A stretch of DNA of 64,000 nt from Diploscapter coronatus (lineage: Eukaryota > Nematoda > Chromadorea > Rhabditida > Rhabditidae): contig OZ038422.1 of the NCBI GenBank assembly GCA_964036155.1, forward strand, positions 32,015,201 through 32,079,200, written 5' to 3'. Below the pieces are notes generated by a model that was not told the DNA's origin, made no database searches, and was given only the letters and a program-made list of their open reading frames with translations. Numbering within the stretch: the first letter of the stretch is position 1; every line of letters begins with the position of its first letter. Positions 1 to 12,001 of this stretch are shown one piece after another. Made by a program: the position numbers and the translations under genes.

Positions 1-282
1 ATGTGCAATTACCGATTTTCGATTTCCTGCTCACTTTCCAACTTGCCACTGGCGAGAACGGTCGAATTACCGTAACCATATCTGATTCTGTGGTTTCTTG
101 CAAACTTCATTCAGTTCACCGGCCGTCCATTTGGAAGGCGTTCACCCACTTTCACGACGAAATGAGTTTGAAAGTGGAAAAACCTGGAAATGGGTGGTCT
201 GTGAATTATGTGAACTCTCCAAGAAATCCCCAGTTGTTCATTATCATCAACTTGTTCAATTGCAGTTTATTCGTGCAAAATC
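1..282 (+). promoter_or_regulatory. 5' flank of the OTUD5-like gene with a start-proximal splice acceptor
   Basis: No gene is supported here. An open frame runs from base 3 but matches nothing I know and overlaps the next gene out of frame. A pyrimidine-rich acceptor ending TTGCAG lies at 260-265, 17 nt before the ATG at 283. It could be a spliced-leader acceptor or the end of a 5' UTR intron; the sequence cannot separate these. The window edge cuts the rest of the promoter. Confidence 0.45.
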
Positions 283-3200
283 ATGACCATTCTGCCGAAC
301 AAGCCGAAGAAAGTGGGGTTGAAGGATCGGGCTGAGCAGAGGGAGCTGCGTGACAGAGCCAGTGCTCAGGGAAGCTCGTAAGTGCAGAAAATGATAACTT
401 GGAAATGACAGGAATATCACTTCCCCAAGAAATTTGCCTAGTCATTACTTTTCCGTCATTTTTAACTTTCCCCAAAATTAGTCAAACTTTTGAACTGTGG
501 TTAACCGAATGAAACGAAATAATCTATCTCATTGAGTAACTGAAAGAAATAAATGCTCTTTCGCTCTCGATAAAACAATCTAGCTTCGTGTGATTAGCCA
601 CTATTCGAAAATCTTCAAGTTTGCGTAAAATTATTCAATTCCTGTTCCAAAATTTAATGATTTCAGGCTGTCTGATCGTTCGAAAGCCCATCCATACAGA
701 AGACAGAAGAAGCCCTTGTCTCCCGATACTGGAAGGGAGCAACAGGCCCCGCTCGCCAAGAAATGTAAGTGATGTGAAGCAACGGCCTGCATATTGTCAT
801 GACCAAGGGCTGTGCGGAAATTTTCGGATGAGTATATCACTAGTTCTCTGCTCCATGCGCTCTTTTTAGCAGTGAGCACGGCATTGCAACTTATGTGCTT
901 CACACTGCTCGAAATGTGCAGTTTTGAAAAATAACCCAAGATATCTGTCCAATTCTTTCTGTGATTTCAGCAGTTCGTGGTTCGCAATCGCCTGCTGCAA
1001 ATTCTGATGACGAGTACGATCAGGGGTTCAAGAATGAAGCGGTAACTTTTAGAAATATTTCAAGGCAAATATTGAATTTCAGCTGGAAGCGGAATTTGTG
1101 AATCGTCTAAAGCAGATGCGCGGTTTCGACATCAAAGAAGTGCAGGGCGATGGATCCTGTCTATTCAGAGCCATTTGTAAGTCTCAGTTTTAGCAATAAG
1201 TCAAGTTGAGTTGAAATCTTGAACTTTCTAAAACTAACCAATTATGAAACATCTCTGCTTTCCCATTACTATGATGGATATAAAAGTCAAAAAATGGGGT
1301 TCATGAGACAACTCGATTCATACTTCAATTATCATTGATATTAATTCGGCGATTCGATTCATTTTTCAGCATATCTGATCTACGGTGGAGAGGATTTCCA
1401 TGAAGTCGTTCGCAAGAACTGCATGGACCACATGGTATTTTTTAAAATAAGAATTGAACAAATCCTTATCTATTGTTTTAGTATTTTTATTGCCCTTCGA
1501 ACTTTAAATTAGGGCCTTTGCTCGACTCTTGTTCGTTCATGGCCATATACTCAAGACATTCATTCGTATGTGTTGCAGGCGAAGAATCGTGACCATTTCG
1601 AGCCGTTCATAACAGAGGACTTCGAGACGTACATCGCGCGGAAGCGTTGTCACAATGTGCACGGCAACCACGTTGAGATTCAGGCCATTTCCGAGATCTA
1701 CATGCGGCCTGTCGAGATCTACGAATACAGCGATCGTGAGTCTTTCCTCGACCATTTTGGGAAGGAAGAGAAATTGCTTGTTTCAGAGCCAATCAACATT
1801 TTCCATCCTCATCACAACCCAATCAACGAGCCACTCCGTCTCAGCTATCATGGCTCCACTCACTACAATGCTGGTATGTTCTTATTATTTGTTTTCCTCA
1901 TTTTTGCGGGAATTGTGCATACAATATTCCCCTAGTATTTATGTTTCACGCTGAAATTTTGTGAGATCACTTTCAAGCTCAAGGACTTGCAATTTTCATT
2001 CTGCACTCGTTTTTATCTAGGATTTTTCTGACTTTTAAATTTATTCTCGATTTTTCAGTTGTGGACCCATTCCATCCTACTTTTGGGGTCGGACTCGGTC
2101 TGCCCGGCCTGGTTGCGGGAGCAGCGGATCATGCCCTGATCACAGATGCACTCAGACAGAGCGAAGCGCTGCACATCGAGGAGAGCATGCTCAAGGACAA
2201 GATGTCCATGTCCGACTGGCAGAAGACTGAGGAGGAAATCAAACAACAGGTTTGCAACTTTTGACGATGCGTTGATACATCGTTTCTTGGAATAATTTCT
2301 ATATATAAACCCTTATATGCTGTTTTGGTCAGACAAACTGAAATTCTTTCTTCGAAAGGGAAGAGAAGTGAGGCAGAAATAATGCGCACATTATTTTCAC
2401 TTTCAAGGAATACCGCTCTTTTGGCTCTTCTCTCTCTATGAGTTTTGCTTCTTATCGTATTTATCACATTGAAAATGAACGCTTTATTGGACGAACTTTC
2501 AGTCAGTCTGATATAAACAAAATTTCGTAGTTCCGAGTTTTTTTTTGTTTTTTGTATTGTGGAATATTTAAGAAGCAAATGTCAATCAAGCCGGACATGA
2601 TTCTTGACTACAATTTTCTAAATTCTGAAGTTGAAGAATGAAGGAGTGCATTTCAGGTGAGCAGGGAATCGTTTCTGGAGTACATCCGCAGTCTGGAGGC
2701 TAATTCGTCGAAGGCCAAGAACGGAGCTCGCAGCTCAAAGTCTGCTTGCGATCAGCCGGGCTCGTCCAAGAGTTGCATTGGCGGAAAGATCAAGTCCCCT
2801 AAGAGAGGTTGCAATTATGAATATTAGGCATTGCGTTTTTCATGATGAACATTTTTTCTCTTGAAGAATAGAGTAGTTCAGAAATTATGCTTCATGCACG
2901 GTAGTCCTCTTTCCAAAAAATTCCTCTGGTAAAGATAAAAGTGAGATCTGCTTTCATATTCTGATTTTACTCCTTTTACTCTCCCTTTGTGTTTTGATTC
3001 CTTCCAATTCGTATTGAAAGGGGAGGAAGAGAAATAAACTCGGGATACAAAAGTTGGCTCTCCCTGTCGTTAAGTGTAATTTTTTGGGAAGAAATAAGAA
3101 CGTGTCTTACATTATTATTGCGACTCTTTCATTATTCTAATTTAATTCAATGCGAATATTTTCAGTGCAAAGCCCAGTGCTGGACTGCAATGAGCCTTCG

Positions 3201-3642
3201 ACGAGTCAAAGCTCGCAACCGCCCCCACGACCCGGTCTCTATGAAGAGCTCCTCGCTGCACAGGTCGGAGAATTTTTCGACTTATTATAAAATCAATTTT
3301 TTTTTGTATAGAGCAATTACAAATATTCTGTCAGACCTGATTAATTTCAAGAATCTAAAAAAAAAAATTACATTTTTTGTCTTCCTATGAATTGCGAAAT
3401 GAGTATAATTGTCGTTTTTTTTCTTAACCTTATTTTCTTGCTTTTAGGCCCTGGCTATGCCAGAGGACATTGGCTTTGACGACGATGCTCTGCTGGCCGA
3501 GGCCCTGCTGCTGAGTTCGCAGGAGACGAGCGGAACGATAAAGAGTCCCAGTGCCGCTACCAGCACTGCCAACAGTCCGAAACCGAACAAGAACTCCGCA
3601 AGTGGAAATGGATGTGAAGATCCGCCCTGCAGCAGCAAGTAA
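283..3642 (+). CDS. OTUD5: OTUD5/DUBA-like OTU deubiquitinase
   Basis: This is a cysteine deubiquitinase of the OTU family, orthologous to OTUD5 (DUBA), which trims ubiquitin chains in the cytoplasm and nucleus. Eleven exons: 283-377, 667-764, 971-1041, 1083-1176, 1370-1434, 1579-1735, 1787-1873, 2059-2249, 2657-2807, 3166-3263 and 3448-3642, giving 433 residues (human about 570; the low-complexity N-terminus is shorter). It opens MTILPNKPKK, close to the human MTILPKKKP. The catalytic stretch GDGSCLFRAI puts Asp111 and Cys114 in place, and the conserved His is about residue 219 in THYNA. GVGLGLPG and the helix after it are also OTUD5-specific. The C-terminus has a UIM-like acidic/alanine-rich helix (PEDIGFDDDALLAEALLLSS). 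NSDDEYD at 75-81 matches the human segment around the activating phosphoserine 177. It leads a cluster of four plus-strand genes. Confidence 0.93.
1042..1082 (+). other. 41-nt intron in the OTUD5-like gene
   Basis: The intron runs from GTAACT to TTTCAG and is only 41 nt long. It separates the NSDDEYD exon from the catalytic exon, and phase is kept (phase 0). This is at the lower limit of functional introns in nematodes. Confidence 0.85.
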
Positions 3643-4687
3643 GCAGTGTAAACAACAACAGCAACGCAGACTCAACTCCTCGTTCTCATTCCAGGACAAT
3701 GCTAAAGTAGATAAATCTTTCCCATCCTTGTTCAACCAAACTCTAGTTTTATTATCTTCAAAGCAATCTAATATAAGGAGGGTAAACTTGCTCTACTTTT
3801 ATTCAAACGAAGTAGTTCACGTTTTATTTTCCTAGGATTTACTTGGTCTTTGACCATGTCTCTTTGCAGTGTGTGCCCTAATTTTTTACAACTTGATTTC
3901 CATTTGCCTTATTTCCTTCTATCCATTCTTTCCTTTACTCGTTGTGCTCTCCGCTCGTTTCTTTCATCTTCTATCATTCATAATATCTTCTTTTGAACTC
4001 GGTCAAATGCACTGTACGCATCATTTTCTACTCTATAGTGCCATAGGATCACATATTTTTACCGAGTGTCTTTTCTCCGTTTACGCCGTCTGTAAGCCCT
4101 CTTTTCCCAATCAGTTCACCCGAATCTGGTCATTCTTTTATTCTTGGCTAAACTGCGGTTAACAAATATCTTCAGCATAGACTTTTATAGTAGATTTTAT
4201 ACCAGCTATATCTTCATATTCGAGTTATTGTCTAAATGAATATTGATGAATTTAGAATGCTGTATGACTAGTTATTTTTATTCTTTCAATTTATTTATTT
4301 ATTTTATTCTCTTTATGTAAATTTTTATTTGCCGTATTCTAGGTTCATTCTCATTTGTGTTTATTCTTTTTCTCTCGAATCAATCAAACTTCTAGGATGT
4401 TTATCGATGAAGAATGTTCTGTGTTTCTTCTCGAATCGGTGTGGTTCAGCGACCATTCTCAGGGCCTTCTATTTTTATCTTCTTTTCTTCTCCTTCCATT
4501 CATTCATTTTGCATTGCAATCGCAATCATTTTGAGCTTTTATCGACCTTCTAGAATTTTTCTCTGCAAACATTCATAGACGAATAAATAAAAAAATTTGC
4601 AATGTGGTTGGTAAAAATGAATTTACCAGTTTTGGTTCATAGCCAAACTCGAATTACTTGTGTAAATTTGTTCATTTTTCAGAAATA
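3643..4687 (+). other. 3' UTR of OTUD5-like gene and intercistronic spacer to PIG-C
   Basis: The stretch is T-rich with no credible coding exon; the short open frames are T-rich runs. Two overlapping AATAAA signals lie at 4582-4591. A strong acceptor, TTCATTTTTCAG, ends at 4682, about 95 nt further on and 5 nt before the PIG-C ATG. That spacing is typical of nematode operons. I see no exact UAYYUU Ur element in the gap. Confidence 0.5.
4582..4591 (+). terminator. poly(A) signal pair, OTUD5-like gene
   Basis: Two overlapping AATAAA hexamers (4582-4587, 4586-4591) are the last canonical signals before the PIG-C acceptor. The implied 3' UTR is long, about 940 nt, so an earlier variant signal may also be used. 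Confidence 0.5.
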
Positions 4688-7137
4688 ATGATTTTTTCTA
4701 TTTTGGATGAACATCTGATGGGTGAAAATCGCGAGAAGAGAGAAGACAACTTCTCAACAGGGAAACAACAGGAAGCGAGCAGGGAAGGCAGGCAGAGAGG
4801 GCAGAGGACATGGAGGAAGATACTCTATGAACGACAGCCCTATCCGGATAGCTATTCAGGAGGAGAGGACGTGTTTCTCAATCAACTACGCAAAAATGGT
4901 AGGTCAATAGATTCTCATTAGTTTTTGGGAAGTTCACTCATTTTTGAAAGAAGTGTGATGAAAAAAGAAAAGCATGAACGTTTTTATAAAGTCACATTTT
5001 TATCAGGGCATATTCAACGGTTATTTAGAGCATTGTATTCGAAGTTTTCTTCGTTTTTCTTGGTTTTTAAGTAAAGTAATTACATCTCAAAGGGAGATTC
5101 AAATTTCTCCAAAGACTGAAACTTTTCAAGATAAAATCAAATAATTCAATTCTCCCCATTTCAGTGTCAGTGGTCAAGTACGAGTTCAGCCAAGCAGTGT
5201 ACGGAGCGACGATATTCCTGCTGCATCTCAATCTGCTCGTCCTTTTCTTCATGTTGTTTGTCCATGTAAGTCGTAACATTTAGAAGTGTGTGAAAGCATA
5301 ACACTAATCTGAAATGCGGTTTGATTTCGAAGCTTTTATGCGACTTGTAAATCGCAGGATATCATAATACAAAACACGGTAAAAGAATGGATGCAAATTT
5401 CGTATCCTACTCTATTCTGCCTAATTTTGCCCGTTTCTTGTGCCATGAAATCATAAAGTTTACGACTTGGCATATTTTTATATTTTAAATCTGCAGAGAT
5501 CTGTTAAAGGACGATGATAGTGCCAAAATCCGTCTCTCTTGCAGGTGAACGATGGCTTCGTGTCGGACTTCACTCTGCTCTCCTCCCTGTTTGTCACAGT
5601 CGTTCTCTGCTACCTTTTCTACCAATTCGACCTGTGCACCACAAAGTGGTCTCCCAAGAATGACATCTACACCACACTCACTCTCACTCTATTCGGATAT
5701 GCACTCACGCCTATTATCAGGTAATTTCTCTTGAAGAGCCTTGAAAAACGATAAAACCCTCTGGGTTAATGCCTGTTCTACACAGCGATGAGTCAGCTGG
5801 CGAGTACAGGTTCAAACTAACCAGTAATAGTTTTACAATGGCTAAATCACAGGCCAGTACGAAAACTTCTACTAGTCAGTTGATTTATCATCGTATTGTC
5901 AAAGTCTTTTCAATTTTATTCGTTCATGAAAAAATTAGGAAGAGTAATTTTCAAAATTTTCATGGGTTTACAGGACATTGACGAGCACGATCTCGACGGA
6001 CACGATCTACGCGATGTCGATTCTGTCGACCATCCTCAGCTGCATGTTCCACGATTACGGAGTCAAAGCCCCCGTGTAAGCCATCCAATATTTTTTCTTC
6101 TCTATGGACTGAATGTCGAATTTTATGCATTTACATGAATGCATGGTTTTGCACAAATGCAAAAGTTCATATTCGTAAACTACTACATAATCCGTCACAC
6201 TTTTCGAAAATCCATACCCCGTACTCAATTTTTCGTTCACCCTCACTCGCGAGTACAGATACTAGCGCAAAACTCGAATTGAATGACAGAGAATAAATAG
6301 TTTCTTTTTCTTTAATTTATGAGGATGTTTTCAGAGTGTCGTTTCCTGTGTCTGTCAGCTCAGGTCTGTGCGCAGCGATATTCCTGATTTCCCGTTTGGA
6401 GTCGAATTCGGCCGCATTCTGTCTGCTTGCATTCGCATTTATTTTACATAACTATTCGCCTATATTCAGGTTAGTTTTTCATTTGTCTATTTTTTCCTTT
6501 AAAAGTCACTTATGAGGATCGATAGTTGAATGATCGGATAGATTCATTTTGAAACTTGACGTTTCCTAATTTTAACTTCATTTGATGAATTCTGAGGCCT
6601 TAAAAATTTTTATGCATTCGATAACAATTGAAAATTTTGATTAGTTCGTTTAAAAATTCCAAAGAAAGAAAGTGCCTCTAACTTCAAGATGAGTTTCGAA
6701 TATCACCAAACTTTTTTGGCGTACTTAATTTATGGATTCATTTCATAAGTTCTTGGCATTTCAAAATTGAGACAATTGTTTTCCTTATATCATTCTTTTA
6801 TCGTAAATAGCACAGATCGTATTATTGCTGTTAGATAATGCAAATATTAAAAGTGTCAAAACCTTCGGGTGACCAAATATTTTTCTTATGAACGATCCAT
6901 GTTTTCAGAACTCGTCTCTTCGCCCGTCAACCCACTTCGTCCGTCTTTCTGTTCCTCCTCACTTTGACTGCCTCGCCCTATTTCCTCACCTACATTTCAT
7001 TTGAGTTGTCCATTCTTTGGTTCGTTTTTCAACTATTCATTTTATTCATTTGTCCAGCAATTTTAATGCGAATGCAGAAAGACAAAAATCAAATCTTCGG
7101 CCCCTGGGATGAGAAATCTATTCCTTATAGGGGATAA
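4688..7137 (+). CDS. PIGC: PIG-C, GPI N-acetylglucosaminyltransferase subunit C
   Basis: PIG-C is an integral ER-membrane subunit of the complex that moves GlcNAc from UDP-GlcNAc to phosphatidylinositol, the first step of GPI-anchor synthesis. Exons: 4688-4898, 5165-5265, 5545-5720, 5974-6075, 6335-6469 and 6909-7137; 317 residues (human 297). Diagnostic segments are KILYERQPYPDSY near the start, TSTISTDTIYAMS in the middle, and the C-terminal IFGPWDEKSIPY, all matching the family block by block. About eight hydrophobic segments follow the family topology. The ATG at 4688 is chosen because it lies 5 nt after a strong acceptor. An in-frame ATG at 4718 would also work; the first 40 or so residues are basic and poorly conserved. 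It is second in the plus-strand cluster. Confidence 0.94.
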
Positions 7138-7800
7138 CGAAGAATTTCATATTCCTGAAAGTAGGTTTTTCTTCTAGAAAATGTCTCGGGAGAGAAATTA
7201 ACGAGTTTCGATTTGAACAAGTTTTACTTTTCAAATCCGAAATTCGTACATTTGTGGTGTAATTTGGCGAAAACATGAAAACAGACATGAATTGAGATAG
7301 AAAATTTAGAAGGGCTTATTTTCTCACACAATTCATATGCCTGTATTTTATGCATTTCCCAAGTCCCCTAAAAGTCACAGGTAAAATTGTCATTCTCTCT
7401 TCTCTGCGCACTAATGAGCTTTAATTTCTCCGAACATAGTCAATGTTAATCGCCATCTATTTTTGGTAACCAACCTGTAAATTCGTATTCTATATTCCGT
7501 ATTAATAATAATGGTCTGAAAGCATACGAGTACTTGGCGCTAGTCTCTATTAGAAATCTTTTATTTATTCCTTCTATCATCTCTCAATAACTTGAATTGT
7601 AAATCATATGCCAGAATTTTTTCATCGAGAATTGTGTATTCATCATCGTTTGATTTGACGACGATTCGGAGAATAAACAGTTAAACTGAGAGATTTAGGG
7701 ATAAATGTTTTTGTGGAAACGGGGTTTTGAATCCCTATGATATCTTTTTTTATTTTATTTTAACCAAATTTTAACGATTTGCTAGCTTTTCAGACCCCTG
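7138..7800 (+). other. 3' UTR of PIG-C and intercistronic spacer to MRPL42
   Basis: No coding exon is seen. AATAAA at 7672-7677 is followed 116 nt later by an acceptor (GCTTTTCAG) ending at 7793, 7 nt before the MRPL42 ATG. TATCTT at 7741-7746 fits the UAYYUU consensus of the nematode intercistronic Ur element and lies about 50 nt upstream of the acceptor, where that element is expected. Confidence 0.5.
7672..7677 (+). terminator. poly(A) signal, PIG-C
   Basis: AATAAA, 535 nt after the PIG-C stop and 116 nt before the MRPL42 acceptor. It is the best placed hexamer in the gap. Confidence 0.55.
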
Positions 7801-8982
7801 ATGCTGGGCCGAGCGATTGTGCAATTGGCTCGAAAAGGAGAGACGATCAACATCGCTGGGGGCAGATCCGCACAGAGCACTAGGACATTCGCTTCTGATA
7901 GGTGAGACAATTATATGATTTGGTGGATGAAAAATGAAAATGCACTGAATAGAATGTTAAATTTAAGTTTATGTGAAGTAAAATTTACAATTTGCATCCC
8001 AGTTGAAAAAATTTAAGACGATATGCTAAAATGTTTGTGTAGGCGTTCAGTATTTTTCTTATCATTGTTCATTTCATTTCGGCCTAAAAATATTGCAACG
8101 TTTATATCAAGACTTTTTTTTTTCAAAGTTCACAATAGTATCTTGGTTGAACCAAAAGCCTAACCCAATTCACTATAGAATTCTATGAATCGAATAAAAT
8201 GTAGCGCTTCAGAATAATAGTGTGCAACGACCACGCTGTGGCAGCGATTCACCCTCCTCGGCAACACCCTTTCGAGCACACCAGACCCATTGATTTGGCA
8301 CAGCTCAAGCAGACAGATACATCAGCGGTTCGTTATTTCCTTCTTTTCATCACACATATATGCAATACTCTCTATCTTCCTATCATTTATGTGGGAAGAA
8401 AGATTACTGATAAGGGAAAACACGACTCATTTTATGGTCATTGTTCATTTTTGGAAAAAAAAACTTACGAATTATCAATAGATTTTCTTGAAATATCAGG
8501 GTTTGCAAGGTAACATTTTCATTTTGCAGGACCGTCTCTCAGACCGAGTCACGCAGCATCCGACCAGAGCGCCTCCTGAAAACTCCGAACTCAAGGAGAT
8601 CTTCTACACCACCAAGCACGAGTGGCTCACCAGGTTAGAATTTAGAAATTGATTTATTTTGAGTTTCAGCCGAAAAATCACGAAGTTTGAAGAAAAAACA
8701 TGTCTATGGCAATTACTAAATGTTATGGTGCCATAAGGACGTGCGCTATAGTTAGGAATAAGGAATAGGGTTAGAGCAAGGCGAAATACTATAGGAAAGG
8801 ATTGATTACGCCCTCACGACATCATGACATTTAGCAGTTACATCTTTCTATATATTTACTTGAGTGGTAATTGTATTAATTTTGAAACGTTTGAATTTTC
8901 ATACTATTGAAGAGTGCCCAAATTCAGGCTTCGTGAGGATCGTTTGTATGAGAACGCGCCTCCCAGGCCGAAGAGAAATTGA
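7801..8982 (+). CDS. MRPL42: mitochondrial ribosomal protein L42
   Basis: MRPL42 is a metazoan protein of the mitochondrial large ribosomal subunit. Exons: 7801-7901, 8213-8327, 8530-8633 and 8928-8982; 124 residues (human 142 with its transit peptide). The core RIIVCNDHAVAAIHPP then HPFEHTRPID matches the human TIVCYHPSVDIPYEHTKPI block, and EIFYTTKHEWLTRLRE matches the human MFFTTKHRWYPHGR block. The first 35 or so residues are basic and hydroxyl-rich with few acids, as expected for a mitochondrial presequence. The ATG is 7 nt after a trans-splice-type acceptor. The last intron (8634-8927) contains a small inverted-repeat element. The stop is only 26 nt before the LIPT2 ATG, with no poly(A) signal between. 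Confidence 0.9.
8717..8833. mobile_element. MITE-like element, copy 1, in the last MRPL42 intron
   Basis: A 117-bp element bounded by imperfect terminal inverted repeats of about 25 bp: the left end TAAATGTTATGGTGCC is mirrored by a right end whose complement reads TAAATGTCATGATGTC. The inner part (AAGGACGTGCGC, then TATAGTTAGG) recurs at 48.07 kb. No coding capacity, so a non-autonomous DNA element is likely. Confidence 0.6.
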
Positions 8983-9008
8983 GACGACCACTCCCAAGCA
9001 ATTCAAGG

Positions 9009-10695
<1,687 letters not shown>

Positions 10696-12001
10696 TTTTC
10701 TTTTCTTTTCCTTTCATAGTAAACTTAGTTTCATTATTTCCATTCGACAAATCATTTTTGAACATTGATTGTTTCAGGTTGTTTTCGTTTCTTTTTCGTT
10801 GTTGATTTTATGTAGGTGTAGTTTAGGAAAATTATGAATAAAAATGTTACTTACTTAGTTTCGAAAATGATTGCGAATTGGTTGAACTAAAATCGCAAAG
10901 TATCTTTTTCATTAAATTCTTGCGAAATTTATCTTTGATAGTTTTCGATTTGCATTTTTTATTCTCGATTCCAGAATATTCGCCAATTCTGGTTACTATG
11001 CAAAGAGGTAAATAGTGGATTTTTGCTTTTTTCATAAACTGGTCGATTCAATTCTTTTTTCCCACTCTCTGCTCTCTAATCGCTATCAATTTCCCTGTGA
11101 TTGCCCCGAGCTCGTTCACATTCTACAAATGGAGTAATGAAGTGGTTTGGCTCTGATTGAGATTTTTTTGATTTATTTCCCCGATCCTATAAATGAAAAA
11201 GGGAAAGTTATGCAATTTGCAAGTATGGAACCAGACAAAGTGAAGTAAGAGAATGAATTGATAATGAACGAAGCAAAGTGAGAGGAGAGGGGAATGCAAA
11301 TAAGATAACTCGGAGGGATGAAATTCCCTGGGGCTGGACTTCTGGACCAAGAAATTGAACGAACTAACAAGTTCAGAGGAACTCCAACGACACAAAATGA
11401 ACTCCTTCCCTCGAATTTGGATTTACCCCTCATATTTACTCCTTTCCCTCTCGATTCTACATATATCCACACAGAAACACTCCCCAAATTCGATTTACTT
11501 TCACAAAAGCTTCCCATTAGAAGAAAACATTCTCTTCTTCTAGGTTGACATTTTTTAGATTTTTATTCATCGAAACAAAATAATAAAATTGCTAGAAAAT
11601 AATTGGCGAAGACTTATGAAACCGGTAAACAAATAGTATAATGTCGAGAGGGCAAATAATTATTGTAGATTCCGCATTACAGCGAAAATCATTAAAAAAG
11701 AAAAGTGCTAGTCAGAATTGAGGTTTGAAATCTAGCAGATTTGAATGTAGCTCAAGATGAATCATCATGATTTTAGATTGCATAAAGCTAGCTGCCTAAT
11801 ATTTGAATAACAAATTGAAAATTTGCACAAAAATATAAAATACGAAAAATAACAATTGTAGCAGAACAGTGGTAGCTTTGAAGATTTGAAAAAGGATTTT
11901 TCGTATTTTCAACGAAAACAAAAATAATTACGAAATATTTGATTGATGATGAGTGAAAATAACTAGAAATTGGATAATATTAGATGTTGTGATCTATCGA
12001 T
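10696..12001. other. convergent intergenic region
   Basis: Between the LIPT2 stop and the end of the minus-strand gene below. AATAAA at 10837-10842 is a good LIPT2 poly(A) signal. TTTATT at 11564-11569 is the nearest minus-strand signal I noticed for the small helical protein, about 430 nt after its stop. Open frames at 11.1-11.5 kb on both strands overlap each other and resemble nothing. Confidence 0.4.
10837..10842 (+). terminator. poly(A) signal, LIPT2
   Basis: AATAAA 142 nt after the LIPT2 stop, followed by a T-rich stretch. It probably ends the plus-strand cluster. Confidence 0.65.

Noticed and set aside
3..335. 110-codon frame at the window start
   Set aside because: It runs through the acceptor and into the OTUD5 first exon out of frame; there is no similarity, and the window edge prevents judging it as a 3' end of another gene.
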